Shown here: in pieces, positions 47,829 through 60,727 of the stretch
How the letters are laid out: each line of letters begins with the position of its first letter
Numbering within the stretch: the first letter of the stretch is position 1
From: Baylisascaris procyonis
Taxonomy: Eukaryota > Nematoda > Chromadorea > Rhabditida > Ascarididae
Length of the DNA: 64,000 nt
NCBI GenBank assembly: GCA_037389465.1
Contig: JAZARR010000236.1
Span: 868,001-932,000, forward strand
Direction of reading: 5' to 3'
Notes under the pieces: generated by a model
Databases searched by the model: none
Seen by the model: only the letters and a program-made list of their open reading frames with translations
Told to the model about the DNA's origin: nothing
Position numbers and translations under genes: made by a program

Positions 47829-50059
47829 TTGCCGCGATGCATGCAGCTCATCGAACATATCAAATCGGCACCCGATGAAGAGAGGTTCTTTGCAAGACTC
47901 GTCGAGGTGCATGAATGGCAGCCACAGTTTGGCAAGGTTCGATTTGATAATTGCTTGTAAAATAACATTAATTAAGTAAAGTTTAGTAAGGTCATATCAG
48001 TTCGACATAACGATGTTCACATGACGTGTGCTGTGGTACTATTAATATTTGTGCAGTATTCGTGTTCAAAGTTTAATAGAAATTTAGAGGGTGAAAAACT
48101 GTTTTAATTTACAGCCATTTTTTTTCTAGCAGTACTTTTTATCTCCTGAAAGTTCATGTGAGATCCTCTCTAGTACGATTGTTGAGTCTTCTTCGTTCGG
48201 CAGCTTAAATTTGTAAAGTTACAAGCGATATGCAAAATGTTTTTTTTTGCTATGGCTTTTATCTACCTTGGACGTATGCTATGGGGATAATGGAGTGTTT
48301 CCTAGGTAGTACCATAGAATTTAGATCATGTTGTACTTTCACTTGTTCTTACTTGGCTGAGCATTGATCTATCATGCTTCATTTCATTGTTATTTGTAAT
48401 GAGCATTGCTTGCAGTCGGAGATGGCTCGTTGGGCAGACGCGTTGAACATGTGCGATGAAGTTCTCAAAAGAGCGGTAGCACATGTGGACACTCGCAGTG
48501 TATTGATGGCAGTCGACGCAGAGCCGATCATGTTACGACGAGTTGCCGCTGTGCTCTCGTTTACGGCTTTATCACCTTTGCGCGTTCCATCTACAGCTCC
48601 GCTGATGTTAGTTTCTTTCCTTTTTTCTGAGTAGATATGCAATTTTTTGTACGAAAAGAAAGGCGGAATAGCAGCTGAAGAAATGCTGTAATCGGTTTGA
48701 GATTCGATCTCACCTGTTCCTTCGAAATAAGCAGGAAGAAAAGGATGCTGACTAATGCCCTCATTGTTTAGTTTGGTAAAAAAAGGATGGCGTTAAGTTG
48801 TGGATGAGGGGATTGTCAGGAATTTTTTGTTTCTTTTTTTAAGTAGACAACAAAAGGTTCGAGAAAGAGGTGGACAGATGTACGAGGCGAGCAAGACATT
48901 GCTCAATGGCGGGCGCATATGTAAGGAATCCTCCCTCCGTTTCTTCCCGTAGTTCCAACTTGAAGGGATTTGCAAGTGGGTAGTTCAATATAGGGGTGCT
49001 AGTGATTCTTCTAGTGAAGAGAAGTGGATCGACGAATAAAGTTCAGAGAAGTAGAGGCGATGAGAATGCGATTCGGTGCAGGGATAAGGCGCATTATTAG
49101 AAGTGAATATCCTTAAAAGTTGGGTAATATAATTATGAAGATGTGGGGGTATCATTATTAAAAGTGAGGCAGCAGTTTTCCCTAAAATAAGTTAAGGAAA
49201 TGACTGGGATTTATCTCATCTTGTTTATTTCTCATATTCTGTGTCATCTTGGTCGCTGGTGACATCTACCTTAGAAGTATGCCAAATAATCATATAATAT
49301 TCCAACAATTTTTTCATTATACATAGAAAACTGTTTCGAGATTGCAGTGTTTTTCTCTGCTTCTGTCAGTTTATGAGAGACTGATGAATTCACTTTTCGG
49401 ACCGCTGCAGAAGATGGCATTGGCTTTCTAAATTTAGGTCATTCTTTATCCGCAGAGAAATTCGTTCTGAAATGAAATGAACACTGTTGTGTTTGCAGTT
49501 GTTTCTGCTGTAATGGGGAGGGGGAGGAGGGGGCAAGGAACGGGATTGGTTGAGCACGAAACGATGCGGAAAAGGCAGGAACGCAAGCTCAGAAAGCAGT
49601 TGGTTTGTTTGCAATTTCTTATTCATATTCTCGTTGCCTGCCTGTAAATAATAGCATGACCGTGAAGATGGCAATTGAGCAGAAACGCAACGAATTATTG
49701 TGACCCATGGAAAGATGTGACCTGGGACGGGTTTAACTCACCTGAATATCGCAACAGGTTAAATTCCGACTCCGGTCTTGATCGGAATTGGGTTGAGCCT
49801 TGGTGCATGGCATAAGTGAGCAGAGGTTTCATTGTAATAGGGATGAGTTTGATAAGGTGAAGAGTGATGATCAATGTTTGCAGCGGCTGATGGACTTACT
49901 GGACTCAGGCAATATGGAGGTGGTAGTGGAGACGTTGCGTTTGCTACAGGTGATAAGCAAACGATCACGTTTCCTCTCCCAGCATCTCTCTGAATCTCAA
50001 CAGAAGCAGCTTACTATGAAACTCACTGCTATCGTACAGGTGCTTACTTCATCATGAAC

Positions 50060-50090
<31 letters not shown>

Positions 50091-52189
50091 TTTGTTGATT
50101 TGTTCATTTGTTTGTTTATTCAAGCAATGAAACGAAGCGAATTTTTTATATAATGGGAGAACCGGATTAAGGAGAGTAATTGCAAGTTGTAGATTTTATG
50201 TGATATTGATGGATACAAGGCCAAATTATAGCATATCATAGCAATCTGTCCCTCATTTTACTCGCAGCACTTTTTCTAAGGATTCGTTGCGAAAATTATT
50301 TTAGGTGGCGTTAAGTTTTTATTCGCCTAGTATAAGGTCAAATCGATAACTCTGCGAATTTGTGCAGAAGTTGGCTGGCTTATCGAATGGGATTTTCTTT
50401 TGCCCATTGCCCATGTATTTCTTTAAATATGAATTTCAAAAATTGGAGCATATTCATGGATTGAGGGGGAGTCGAAGTTACTGGGTGCAGAGTCTTTTTG
50501 CTATATTCTTCACTATATTACGATATAGAAATATTCAGATTCTTTTTACTGGCATCACTAATGTATTGGTAAACTACGCTGAAGTGTATAGAAGCGTTGA
50601 TTTAGTGTTGGAGTGGCAAATTGCGCAATTCAAAGATGGATGAATGTTGCATATCTGATGTTTGGGCACCACCACTCTTACCGATATGCTATCAAGTGGA
50701 AAATTCAACAAAATTGGTTCGAAGTGTTCAGGTAGTTTCTATAGATTTTTTTTAAATGAAGTGATTTCGTTATGATGGGTTTTATGAGTGAATTTTTACC
50801 ACTCAAGGTGAACTTTTTTCATTTAGAAATGAGGATTTTTGTTTTTTGTGGAGAGGGGGATGGGATGTTGCCCAGAAATTTTTTAGGTGCAAATATTGTC
50901 CTAGCTGATACATAATATGGAATATGGTTAGATTGTTGAATGGATGTTGTTAGTTTGATGGTCCTTTCCTTCTCCTGTGATAGTTTTTGAGAGAAAGGAG
51001 AGAAGAATGTGTTTTTCAGTTGGACAAGAGTTTGGAAGTTGAGATGGACGAACTGCTGAGTGGGGAGAGGATCGACGAAGAGGAGCGCATTTCGTTGTTT
51101 GCTCGTGTGCGACTTGTACGTGCATTCTCGAGTGTCGAAGGACGTCGTCTCTGCGTCGTTGCTAGATTGCTTGCTCTCTCCATACTTGGTAAGTTGATTG
51201 CTGATTGTGTTTTTAGTTTGCTTTGTATCATATTTTTTGATGTCGATTTTGATTTGCCTTGGAATTAAATGCGGACTTAGTTCTTCGTGGTCGTGTTTGC
51301 AATTGTAGTTTCTCATGAAATGGATTGCTTGTGGGGATGAAGTCAAAGCGTTTTATTGGCTTGCGGATATTCATTGAAACACTGTCACTTGTGAAGGGGG
51401 TGGTTCGTCAGTGATGGAGATTGATGGCGAAGTGCCTTCATGCTTATTGCCATCACTGATCATTTCTAGAGTGTGCTTCAGCCTAATGGTTGGGTAGCAA
51501 CGATTGTATGGGCAGGAGAGTATTATCACATTGAGTGATGTAGACTAAATGAGGTAGCTGATTTCATCTGTTGCTGTAATAATACTTACTTATTAACATG
51601 TACTTGAAATTCAAAATGTATAGTTCTAAAGAAACCTCTGTGAATTACAATTTATTGTATAGGACAAGGTGAGTAGGATGTGGCACAGTGCTTTCCGTCA
51701 AAACGGCGTTCTTCGCCGATGGTGGTTGTCGCGTAAAATTGAAATCTTCGGTGAACAGTTCTAGGCAAATGGTTGTATTGCGCCCGTCAGATATCGGAAG
51801 TTTCGTAATCTCATTGAGGGGTAACATTTTTGCTACCTATTGCAAAGAAAGGATTAGTCATCCCGTGTCATACTGGAGGTAGTGAGAGTATAGTTATGAA
51901 GACTGTGTCAATTCACCGTGTTGTTTAAAAGGTAGCACCTTTTAGCGGAGCTAGTGATATTAAAGGTAATCACTGTAAGTGTAATATATTTTTTGAACTG
52001 TTTTTTAGTATATTCTCGTACTCTACTGGAGGAATGGCAGTTAAGTTCAATGATCTACGATAATCTGGTGGAGGAGATATCGCACCTTTTGTTGGTTGAT
52101 ATTGCACCTTCGGGTGTACTCGTCGATACGATTAAGACTGAGGCACTAAGGACGCTTACCAGTATCATCTCACTGGATAGACCTGCCAA
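47829..52189 (+). CDS. eel-1: HUWE1/EEL-1 E3 ubiquitin ligase, N-terminal exons
   Basis: N-terminal armadillo-like (DUF908/DUF913) region of the giant HECT ligase. Exons: 47829-47936 (LIEHIKSAPDEERFFARLVE; human [20 protein letters not shown]); 48416-48606 (MARWADALNMCDEVL...VAAVLSFTAL; human LAVLNFTALL); 49884-50039 (LLDSGNMEVVVETLRLLQVI, SKRSRFLSQHL; human LLYVFSKRSNYITRL); 51020-51188 (RISLFARVRLVRAFSSVEGR; human LLFTHIRLAHGFSNHRKR); 52009-52189 (NLVEEISHLLLVDIAPSGVL, ALRTLTSIISLDRPAK; human SLRTLTSIVHLERTPK). The last two join in phase. Small exons between 48.6-49.9 and 50.0-51.0 kb are unresolved (candidate near 50,640-50,735). The start Met is not identified. Roughly 110 residues that should follow 52189 are missing before D'. 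Confidence 0.9.
50058..50096. repeat. (TTTA)n microsatellite
   Basis: About nine TTTA/ATTT units just after the third HUWE1 exon. Confidence 0.9.
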
Positions 52190-53007
52190 GTATGTCGATT
52201 TTCAACCTATTAACTAGGTGTTTTTTATTGACTGCATGAATGCTTATGTGTCCAGATTTTTCTCACTATATCTCGAGAGTGCGAGGATATGAGGTGTCAC
52301 ACGTGTCGGGCTGGGTTTTTTTGACTTTTGGCTACGATTAGTTTTTTCGATGGTGATGGATGGGAAGTAGTTCTTTCATTTTCTAAATTTGCGATGGATT
52401 CATTAAATCTTCTTGCTTTTTTATAGAGCGATTTTTTTTTTTTTTTGCGGAAGCTGTAGAGATGTTTCTTCTTTCCCTTTCGCGTATCTGTTCGCTTTCA
52501 ATGAACTATGATAGGTCATGATGAAGTAGTTGTGGCAAATTCGCACAATGAATGAATGAAGGTGTGATTTTGTTGGTATTGGTGTGGTGAGGGAGGAAGA
52601 GGGGTGGGGTGGAGAGATGGTTTAAGCAAATGCACCATCAAACTTGTGACAACAATTTGTTGTGTCATTGTTTTCGTGAATGCGTTTTCTTGGGAATTAC
52701 TCTGAGGTGAATTAATATAGAAAACTCGGAAGAGATAAAATGGTAGAAAGCTAGCGATTTAGGCTGATAGATCATCCATTTTTTGCTGTTGCCAATTTTT
52801 GGATATCCTCGGAAATGTTAAACTCTGTACCCTCAGTGATTTATACGTCACAAAGGTGAGTTAAATTGCTTTTGCAAAAACTTCATTGCGCGCGCCGAAA
52901 TTGCGAAAATCGTTAACCTTGGGTTGTTACGTAAGTGGTCAACGTTAAGTATGTGGTCAACGTTAAGTATTATTTACGGACTCAAAACCGTGTATAGGTA
53001 TTATTAT
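52190..53007. other. Intron-like sequence between HUWE1 exons and D'
   Basis: No exon found for the expected HUWE1 segment or for the QQRAAL exon. It ends in GTATAGGTATTATTAT directly before the duplicated ATCTTTATAGG. Confidence 0.6.
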
Positions 53008-53217
53008 ATCTTTATAGGTATTCAAGTTGTCAATTATTGAGCTTGTTGCTATGAAACATTTTGATCGTGATTAGGTGGGTCTATGAGGAAGGAGTTTGAT
53101 ACTCCTTACTTCTCATTTCTAGGCCGCACGTATTTCTTTTCTGTTTGCTTCTGCTTTTGATTTCCCAAAGAAATGCACTCGATAAAGTAATTCCGAACTT
53201 GATTGTAAATGTTGCAG

Positions 53218-53298
53218 TAATGGATGGCGCACTTCCTGCAGCACTTACCCAGATTATTTCGAGGTGTGACTTCTTTGGCGCATCGCTATTCCATAATG
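53218..53298 (+). CDS. eel-1: HUWE1/EEL-1 exon (MDGALPAALTQIISRCDFFG), copy in D'
   Basis: Identical to 18841-18921. Needs one carried base, but the nearest upstream HUWE1 exon (52189) leaves two, so direct splicing would shift frame. The linking exon 18413-18566 has no copy here. Confidence 0.85.
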
Positions 53299-53702
53299 GT
53301 TTGTTTTGTTTTGTTTCTTTAAAAGTTGACTATGCCTTAAGTTTTATTTGTTTCAACAAAATTAGTGAAGCGTTTCAAGTTGAGGCGTTTTCTATATAAT
53401 GCGTATTTATAATTAACTGTTAACAAATGTAAATCATTTATTTCTCTTAAGTATTTCTTGATAGGCAAACTCTTTGGTATAATTTGCATATTCATCCCCA
53501 CCGATTTGCCATTTTAGCGATCATAAAGTTTCATTTTGATGCGAATTGCTTATCATATCGTAGGCATATAACTCCTTTCTAATCAACCTTTTTAAAGTTT
53601 TATTACTATTATTGTTTTTTTTTTTAATGTGAGCGCAATTTATGCCAATGTCTTTCTGAGAATGCCAACACGGTGCCGGCGCTTTAGTATAGGGTTTATA
53701 AC

Positions 53703-54845
53703 GAAGTGGGAAAAGGGCTATACTGATGGCATAAAGGGTCAAGCTGGGCGGGAGAAGGGTTATACTGACGAAACAAAGGGTTAAAGTAGGCGGGAAAAGG
53801 GTTATACTGATGGCATAAAGGGTCAAGCTGGGCGGGAGAAGGGTTATACTGACGAAACAAAGGGTCAAGGTAGGCGGGAAAAGGGTTATACTGATGGCAT
53901 AAAGGGTCAAGCTGGGCGGGAGAAGGGTTGTACTGACGAAACAAAGGGTTAAAGTAGGCGGGAAAAGGGTTATACTGATGGCATAAAGGGTCAAGCTGGG
54001 CGGGAGAAGGGTTATACTGACGAAACAAAGGGTTAAAGTAGGCGGGAAAAGGGTTATGCTGATGGCATAAAGGGTCAAGCTGGGCGGGAGAAGGGTTATA
54101 CTGACGAAACAAAGGGTCAAGGTAGGCGGGAAAAGGGTTATGCTGATGGCATAAAGGGTCAAGCTGGGCGGGAGAAGGGCCATACTGATGGAATAAAGGG
54201 TCAAGGTAGGCGCGAAAAGGGCTATACTGATGGCATAAAGGGTCAAGCTAGGCGGGAGAAGGGCTATACAAATGAAATAAAGGGTCAAGATAGGCGGGAA
54301 AAGGGTTATACTGATGGCATAAAGGGTCAAGCTGGGCGGGAGAAGGGTTATACTGACGAAACAAAGGGTCAAGGTAGGCGGGAAAAGGGTTATGCTGATG
54401 GCATAAAGGGTCAAGCTGGGCGGGAGAAGGGTTATACTGACGAAACAAAGGGTTAAAGTAGGCGGGAAAAGGGTTATGCTGATGGCATAAAGGGTCAAGC
54501 TGGGCGGGAGAAGGGTTATACTGACGAAACAAAGGGTCAAGGTAGGCGGGAAAAGGGTTATGCTGATGGCATAAAGGGTCAAGCTGGGCGGGAGAAGGGC
54601 CATACTGATGGAATAAAGGGTCAAGGTAGGCGCGAAAAGGGCTATACTGATGGCATAAAGGGTCAAGCTAGGCGGGAGAAGGGCTATACAAATGAAATAA
54701 AGGGTCAAGATAGGCGGGAAAAGGGTTATACTGATGGCATAAAGGGTCAAGCTGGGCGGGAGAAGGGCCATACTGATGGAATAATGGGTCAAGGTAGGCG
54801 GGAAAAGGGCCATACCTATGACATAAGGGTCAGACTAGGTTGGAG
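53703..54845. repeat. 42-bp tandem repeat array (D')
   Basis: Same length as the D array. It differs at about 54,515 (ctgacgaaacaaag instead of ctgatggaatgaag) and about 54,630 (ggcgcgaaaa instead of ggcgggaaaa). The - strand ORF is 430 codons here because one extra T downstream changes its end. Confidence 0.95.
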
Positions 54846-54855
54846 GCATTAACTC

Positions 54856-55224
54856 TTAGCACTTCCTCATTAAGTCGCTTTCTTTCCCTCTTTGCGAATG
54901 AAAACTTTATAAGAACATTTTCGGTGACACAATTATGGTCTTCACTCAAATATCTCAAGGTTCATTTAATTAAAAGTAATAAAAATATTTTTTTTTTAAT
55001 AGAACGATATTTTCGCGCTCGCCGATTTCTGACGCATTGGATGGAGCTGTTAAGTTTTGACATTTTAAAAATATACCTTGAAGTGTTTCTTGGATGTTTG
55101 CCATGTGATTATGTGAATGTAGTCACCCATGCCCTGCGTCTCTGTCATTTCGTCAATGTCTGTCTTGGGCGCAGTAATTGACTTTCAAGTTATTCGGCTC
55201 ACAATGAGCTTCACAATAATTGGC
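54856..55224. repeat. Dispersed repeat R1, copy in D'
   Basis: Duplicate of 20,478-20,845. Confidence 0.85.
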
Positions 55225-55469
55225 ACACCTTTTCAATCAAGCGTGTCTCCGAGTGTTTAAAAGAGTCTCATATTTCTTACTGATGAGGTTATCTGCTTTT
55301 AATAAATTTTTATAGAAGCGCATAATGCGGCATTGTGTTTGTGCATATATCCATCCTTTCCATCTCTCTCTCCCCTTCAGCACCTTAGCATCATCTCTTC
55401 CTTTTCTGCTTTTATTGCTGCCATTTGCGAGGGCTATGTGAAAAGCAAATTGTGCTCTAATTATTTTAG

Positions 55470-55606
55470 TAAGGGAAAACATTTTAAGGAATTTGGTGAT
55501 AGCGGAAGAAGGGAATGAGGATCAACCGGTTGTTTCAACAACGGAACGTGAGGCGTTCGTCTACCATCCTCATCACAACCTCACCGATCGTGACATCGAT
55601 CACTAA
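55470..55606 (+). CDS. Unidentified exon to a stop (D' copy of 21091-21227)
   Basis: Same reading VIAEEGNEDQPVVSTTEREA... and stop as in D. Confidence 0.35.
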
Positions 55607-56396
55607 TTGCCAGGTTTATCTGTCTTCATTTCCTTGCGCTATTTGGCAATGGGAGGGGACCTCGGGTTTGGGGGTGGTAAGGGAGGAGCTTGAAATTGTA
55701 AATACTTGATTTTTAGAGGTCTCAACAGTGAGAGAGTTTTATTGCAGTTTAATGAGGATATTTCATACATGGGAAATTTAGGGAACGCTATAATCCTACG
55801 CTATGGGGCAGCAGGTTAAAATTGCATTCTTCGGTTAGCCTTGGAAAGGAAGTTTGGATGTTCTTAATTTAATTTCGGGAGCATGCATTCTACATTAGAA
55901 TTAGACGCCTACCATTAGCCTGTCAATGCAGGGATAGCCAGGTGCCACACGGAAAGGTGGGTTTTTCTGTGAGTAGTAATGATAGCAATGAACTCCCACC
56001 GTTGACGTTCTTAAAAAATCTCTTTCCTTACCTAGCTGGTATGGCGTGATTGTTAAGTGGTATTATCGAAAAGCGAGTGAAGAAAAGGAAGAAAGGGGAA
56101 CGACAATTACAATAAAAAAAAAAAAAATCGAAAGTCGTCGGGAATATCTGGAACCGTTCAGTCGGAGACGTTGCTGGATGGAGTGCAAAAATGAATATTC
56201 GTTGTGAGGGAGGGAGAATGCAAGACCACACATTTATAGGAAGTTGATTGATGAAGTGTAGAAATAGGTTTAAGTTGGGGTGGCGAGCGCATGATTCTGC
56301 AGCAGTTTAACTGTTATGCTCAGCTGCTTCATTTGCTCATTTTATCGAAATTATGCTCATTTTGTATCGAAATTGGCATTGAGGGGATATTTTCAG

Positions 56397-57435
56397 TACT
56401 GCAAGTGGTGCGCAGCTGGAAGGTGTGGCGAGTACACGAGCTTCCTCGCAAAATGTATCTGCCACCCTTACGTTGACGACCGCCACGAAAGCAAGTAATG
56501 CCGTCAGTCCTACGCCCGCACGGACCGAAAACGCACTCAACGATGATGCAGTCGGAGAGAATGCAGACGCTGAGCAACAACACGAGCATCATCCGATCGT
56601 TCGTCGGGTAATTAACATTCCTTCTCTCTTTTTGTCTTTGTTCTTTGTTATGAATGTCTGTATCCGAAAAGGATGAGGAATGTTGAGAGGAAAGGGGAGA
56701 GGTTCTGCTACATGCGTAAATCGAGGTCATTGAGAGGAAAATCCATGGTGGTGGACTTTTGAAAGAACTTTTGATAAAAGTATATAGGAGTACGGCAGTG
56801 GCAATGCTGTTGTATGAATAAAAAAGGCTGTTGTGTTTTTGGATGTTGTCTTTGTTGGTTTGACACCCTTGAATCCTCTATCCTCGTCCATTTTCATTTT
56901 GTTGGTTTCTTTCCTCATCGATCTGCGGGTACTTTTTTGATGTTGCTGTGTTAGATTTGTTTTTCATTTCCTTGCTGGAGAGGGTGGCTAGATGTTATGA
57001 TATTATGATGATTTCGTTATTCTAATTTCGTTATTATGATTTCGTTATTGCTTGAAAATTTCGTTATTTTAACTATAAAGAATAGGATTATTTCCGCATT
57101 CTTTTTCTAAGTTTTATGAAATATAATCCAAAGGTAATTCAAGAATTATGAAAAAAATTATTTCAGACCATTCGTGATCATTGGTGCGCTTATGTCCGTG
57201 TTATTTATCAATTTGCAATTGATGCGGTACGCAATAGGCGGCCTCAAGTAAGCTGATTGCTTTTTCTTTTTTTCCCGTTTTTATTAATTGACCAACGAAT
57301 CAGTTATTTAAAGGTAATATTATGTGCCGATTTGATTAGTGTGCTACAAATATTTAGAAAGGTTTTTGGAAATCGGTGGTAGCACTATCCATTATTCAGG
57401 CCGCAGACAAATTGCGCAAGCGTGGCGTCCTGTGA
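56397..57435 (+). CDS. Three unidentified in-frame exons (D' copies)
   Basis: 56397-56607, 57167-57247 and 57358-57435 (TGA at 57433-57435) correspond to 22014-22224, 22784-22864 and 22975-23052, with the same phases and splice sites. Confidence 0.5.
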
Positions 57436-58241
57436 AGGCGACTAACGGTTAGACCTCTCCAATGGATGGGAGAGAGTCATCGAGACGAACGAGGTGGCAC
57501 GAACTGGACGTGACTGTGGTCGAGGGCAAGCGTGTCAATTGGGGACTTAGGAGACAGCCGCATTTTTTGCGATTAAGGACCGATTATCGGCGTGCGATTT
57601 TGCTTGGTAAATAGTAAGTGTAATCCGATGTTTTGCATTTTTGAAGTGAGCGGTCTCGGGATTCAAAAATGAGCTCATGCCATTAGTTCTTTTGTTTACT
57701 GTTTTGCGGGGTCACTATGTTCTAATCTATATTTCATCGCAGCTTCTTTTGTATTCCTATCTATATACTTTTCATATCTGATTGATCTGCATTATTAAAT
57801 CTTGCCTCTTTCCCACTAGTGTCGGGATTTTTTTGACAGATATTCACTATTGCAGTTATTTCAGTACCTAGTTATCCAGCGTCCAACCGATATTTACCAC
57901 AATTTCCACGGGTTTCTCCACTAAAGATCAATATTTTTATTTTGTTTCTTTGCACGAGTTGACAGGATCAGTGAAAACATACTTGTAATCGGTCGGTACT
58001 TGAGCTTGGAAAGGATGAAAGGTATTTTTAGTAAGGAGTGTGGAGGAAAGGGAGGAATATAACACTGCTAGCATTTTTTTTTAAATCGGCATTACATCTT
58101 CCTATTTGGCGAGTAGATAGTCTTCTTCTTTCATTGAGGTGTTATTGTAGTATATGAGTATAATTAGTCCCCTCATTTGCTTCCCTCTTACTTTGTTTTA
58201 TCACTTATTTTTCACACATTGATTTGCTTTCCAGTGTTGTG

Positions 58242-58243
<2 letters not shown>

Positions 58244-58328
<85 letters not shown>
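58244..58328. repeat. (AT)n microsatellite (D')
   Basis: 85 bp of pure AT, one repeat unit shorter than in D. Confidence 0.97.
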
Positions 58329-58332
<4 letters not shown>

Positions 58333-59763
58333 GTATATGTTGCCTTACTTTGCCTGTATATGTTTCTTTTGCATTTGTATTCCACAGCTTGCGAGAAATG
58401 TGAATAAATGACTGTTACTAACGCTGTTATTATTACTACTGCTACTAATACCCCTACTAATACTGACTGTATGGACGAAGTTCCGTGGTTCCATGATTGA
58501 GTACCCCAATAATAGGCAAAAAAAGCAAAATAATTCGCCCTTTCATTCGACCAGCGATTCAGAAATAATAATTGATTGTATTGAAGTGATTGGGAGATTC
58601 GTGTTGCGTTTTGTTACGCGGCAAATTCTTTCCAATGTTTATTGGATGGGTCACCTTTAGTTAGTTGCGGGGATTGCTTGCTGACATGTTGCCTTATTAA
58701 GCGATATCATTTGAAACGGTTGTTTGCTGAAGTGTTTGCATAGTTCATTGCAGTTATAGTCAGCACATTAATAGGGAATGCAGTTTAGAGAGTAGTAACT
58801 ATCTGTTTAGTTTAGACGAATTCAGTGGTGAAAAGATATGCGGATAGATCAAAAAACGATATAACCCTCAAAGAATTCGATCACCCGCCTCTTGCTGGGA
58901 AACTGATCGGTATTCCCTTGTGATCACAAAATTATCAATTATTGATTCATCGGCGATCATGTGGATAATTGAGCACTCTTTTACTTAGATTATGTCGAGG
59001 ACTTATTGCTGTAAGTTAATGGTAATTTGTGAGAACGGAACAAACAAACTAACCATCAATCAGTTCGTTTATTTATTAGAGATTGTTGCCAATGATCCCA
59101 CCGAAATGTTATATAAGTTTGGCGTGCCTCAATGATTATAGGGACCTGTAAGCGTGGCTCGATTGCGTTCGATGTTCGAGAACCCATCGAGCAACGCTTT
59201 CTTCGATCAGTAACATTAGATTTACGCTTCATTGGGTGATTGTACCCTTTCGGAATTTGCAACTGAAATATTTTCGTTGTGTTCATTCATATTGGAATGT
59301 CGTCACAAAATTCTAATCGCTTGTTGATCGAAACGTTAGCGTTCATTGGTGCATTATGCAACGGCATTATTACTTGAAAAATATTTCGAAACTTTCTTCC
59401 ATTTCTCTATGAAATTTTTCTACCAGCCGGGTGTTTTTGAGGTGATGGGAAATAGTGAAATTGTTGAAAATTGAATCCTTGCAATTAAGACATTCAAGAA
59501 CGATCTCTCTTCGACGTCACTCATAGGATGTATCGTTAATTGACGAAACTGTTAAGGCGGAGGTCTGTTTTAAGGAATGTTACAAAAACTGATGGCTAGT
59601 AGAAATCATGAAATCTCATACAAGAATCCCCAATCTCAGTGATTCTAATGTTTTTTTTTTTAGCTTGAGCGTGAAGTCAACGCAATTGGTTTTCCATAAA
59701 TATCGTTCCCGATAACGGGCAGGCCAAGCAGTGGAATTGTCAACATCACGAATCTGAGAGTTG

Positions 59764-60298
59764 GCCAATTCGCATCGACCAATATACAAATTGGCACCTC
59801 CTTGAATGCAGAATTGTCGGAACGCCGGCGCCCACACTTACCTGGTACAAGGATGGCTTGAAGTTGCTTCTCGAAAACAGAATGTACAATATACCGATAG
59901 AAAAGGTATACATGGATAATCAATTCAGAGCTTTTAAATGAAACATCGTCAACTGATGCCTGTCTATGATCATGAACGCAATTCTGATGATCGCTTTTCG
60001 GCACTCTGAGTCCTGGCTGCATTATGCGGCTTTGAAGTAATGAAATGGTAGAGGAGATGGGGAGGGACGAGACATGAGGAGAGATGGTTCTTGAGGGGCG
60101 TTATCGAATTATTTGTCTCGCATGCAGCAGTTCAGATGCATAACTCTGTCTAGTCGCACGATATCAGGGTATTGCTCAATTTCAGGAGTGTCAAGATTGA
60201 ACGTAATGAACATTGTGCATGAAGATGCTGGAGAATTTCATGCGAAGCGGTCAGTCCCTCTCGAAAGGACTTCACAAATTGCATCGTTAAAATTATCG
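59764..60298 (+). pseudogene. Ig (I-set) domain exons (D' copies)
   Basis: 59764-59905 and 60186-60298 repeat 25380-25521 and 25802-25914, including the same frame breaks. The breaks therefore either predate the duplication or were copied in assembly. Confidence 0.6.
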
Positions 60299-60727
60299 GT
60301 GCGTTCTTCATCTCATAACAATCTGAGTTTCAATTAACGTTGAATATCCCCCATCCCCCTAGAGTGAATAATAGCAAAGGCATAGATTTAATGACATATT
60401 CAACTGTACTGTTATAACAAAGACTCCCTTTTTGTTTATTTTTTGTTATTATTTCTCCAGTAATGGTACTTAACCATCAGAAGTGATCTCTTCATATCGG
60501 GAAAGAGCATTATGGGGATATTGTAGGGATTGCAAGTTTAGAAGTTTTGTATTAAAAATTATTCCTTCTTAGTTCCCTTTCCTCCCTTTTTTGAAGGCTG
60601 TTCACCACTTGCTCCTGAATTACTGCAATTGCTATCTTGATTTACCACCATGAAGTGATCTCTTGGAATGTCATTTTCAATTTCCATAATAAAGAAAAAT
60701 TTTTAATTTCACTGATGAATTTTCTAG

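Noticed and set aside
50819..51346. 175-codon - strand ORF
   Set aside because: Antisense of the HUWE1 exon 51020-51188, which matches the family in sense.
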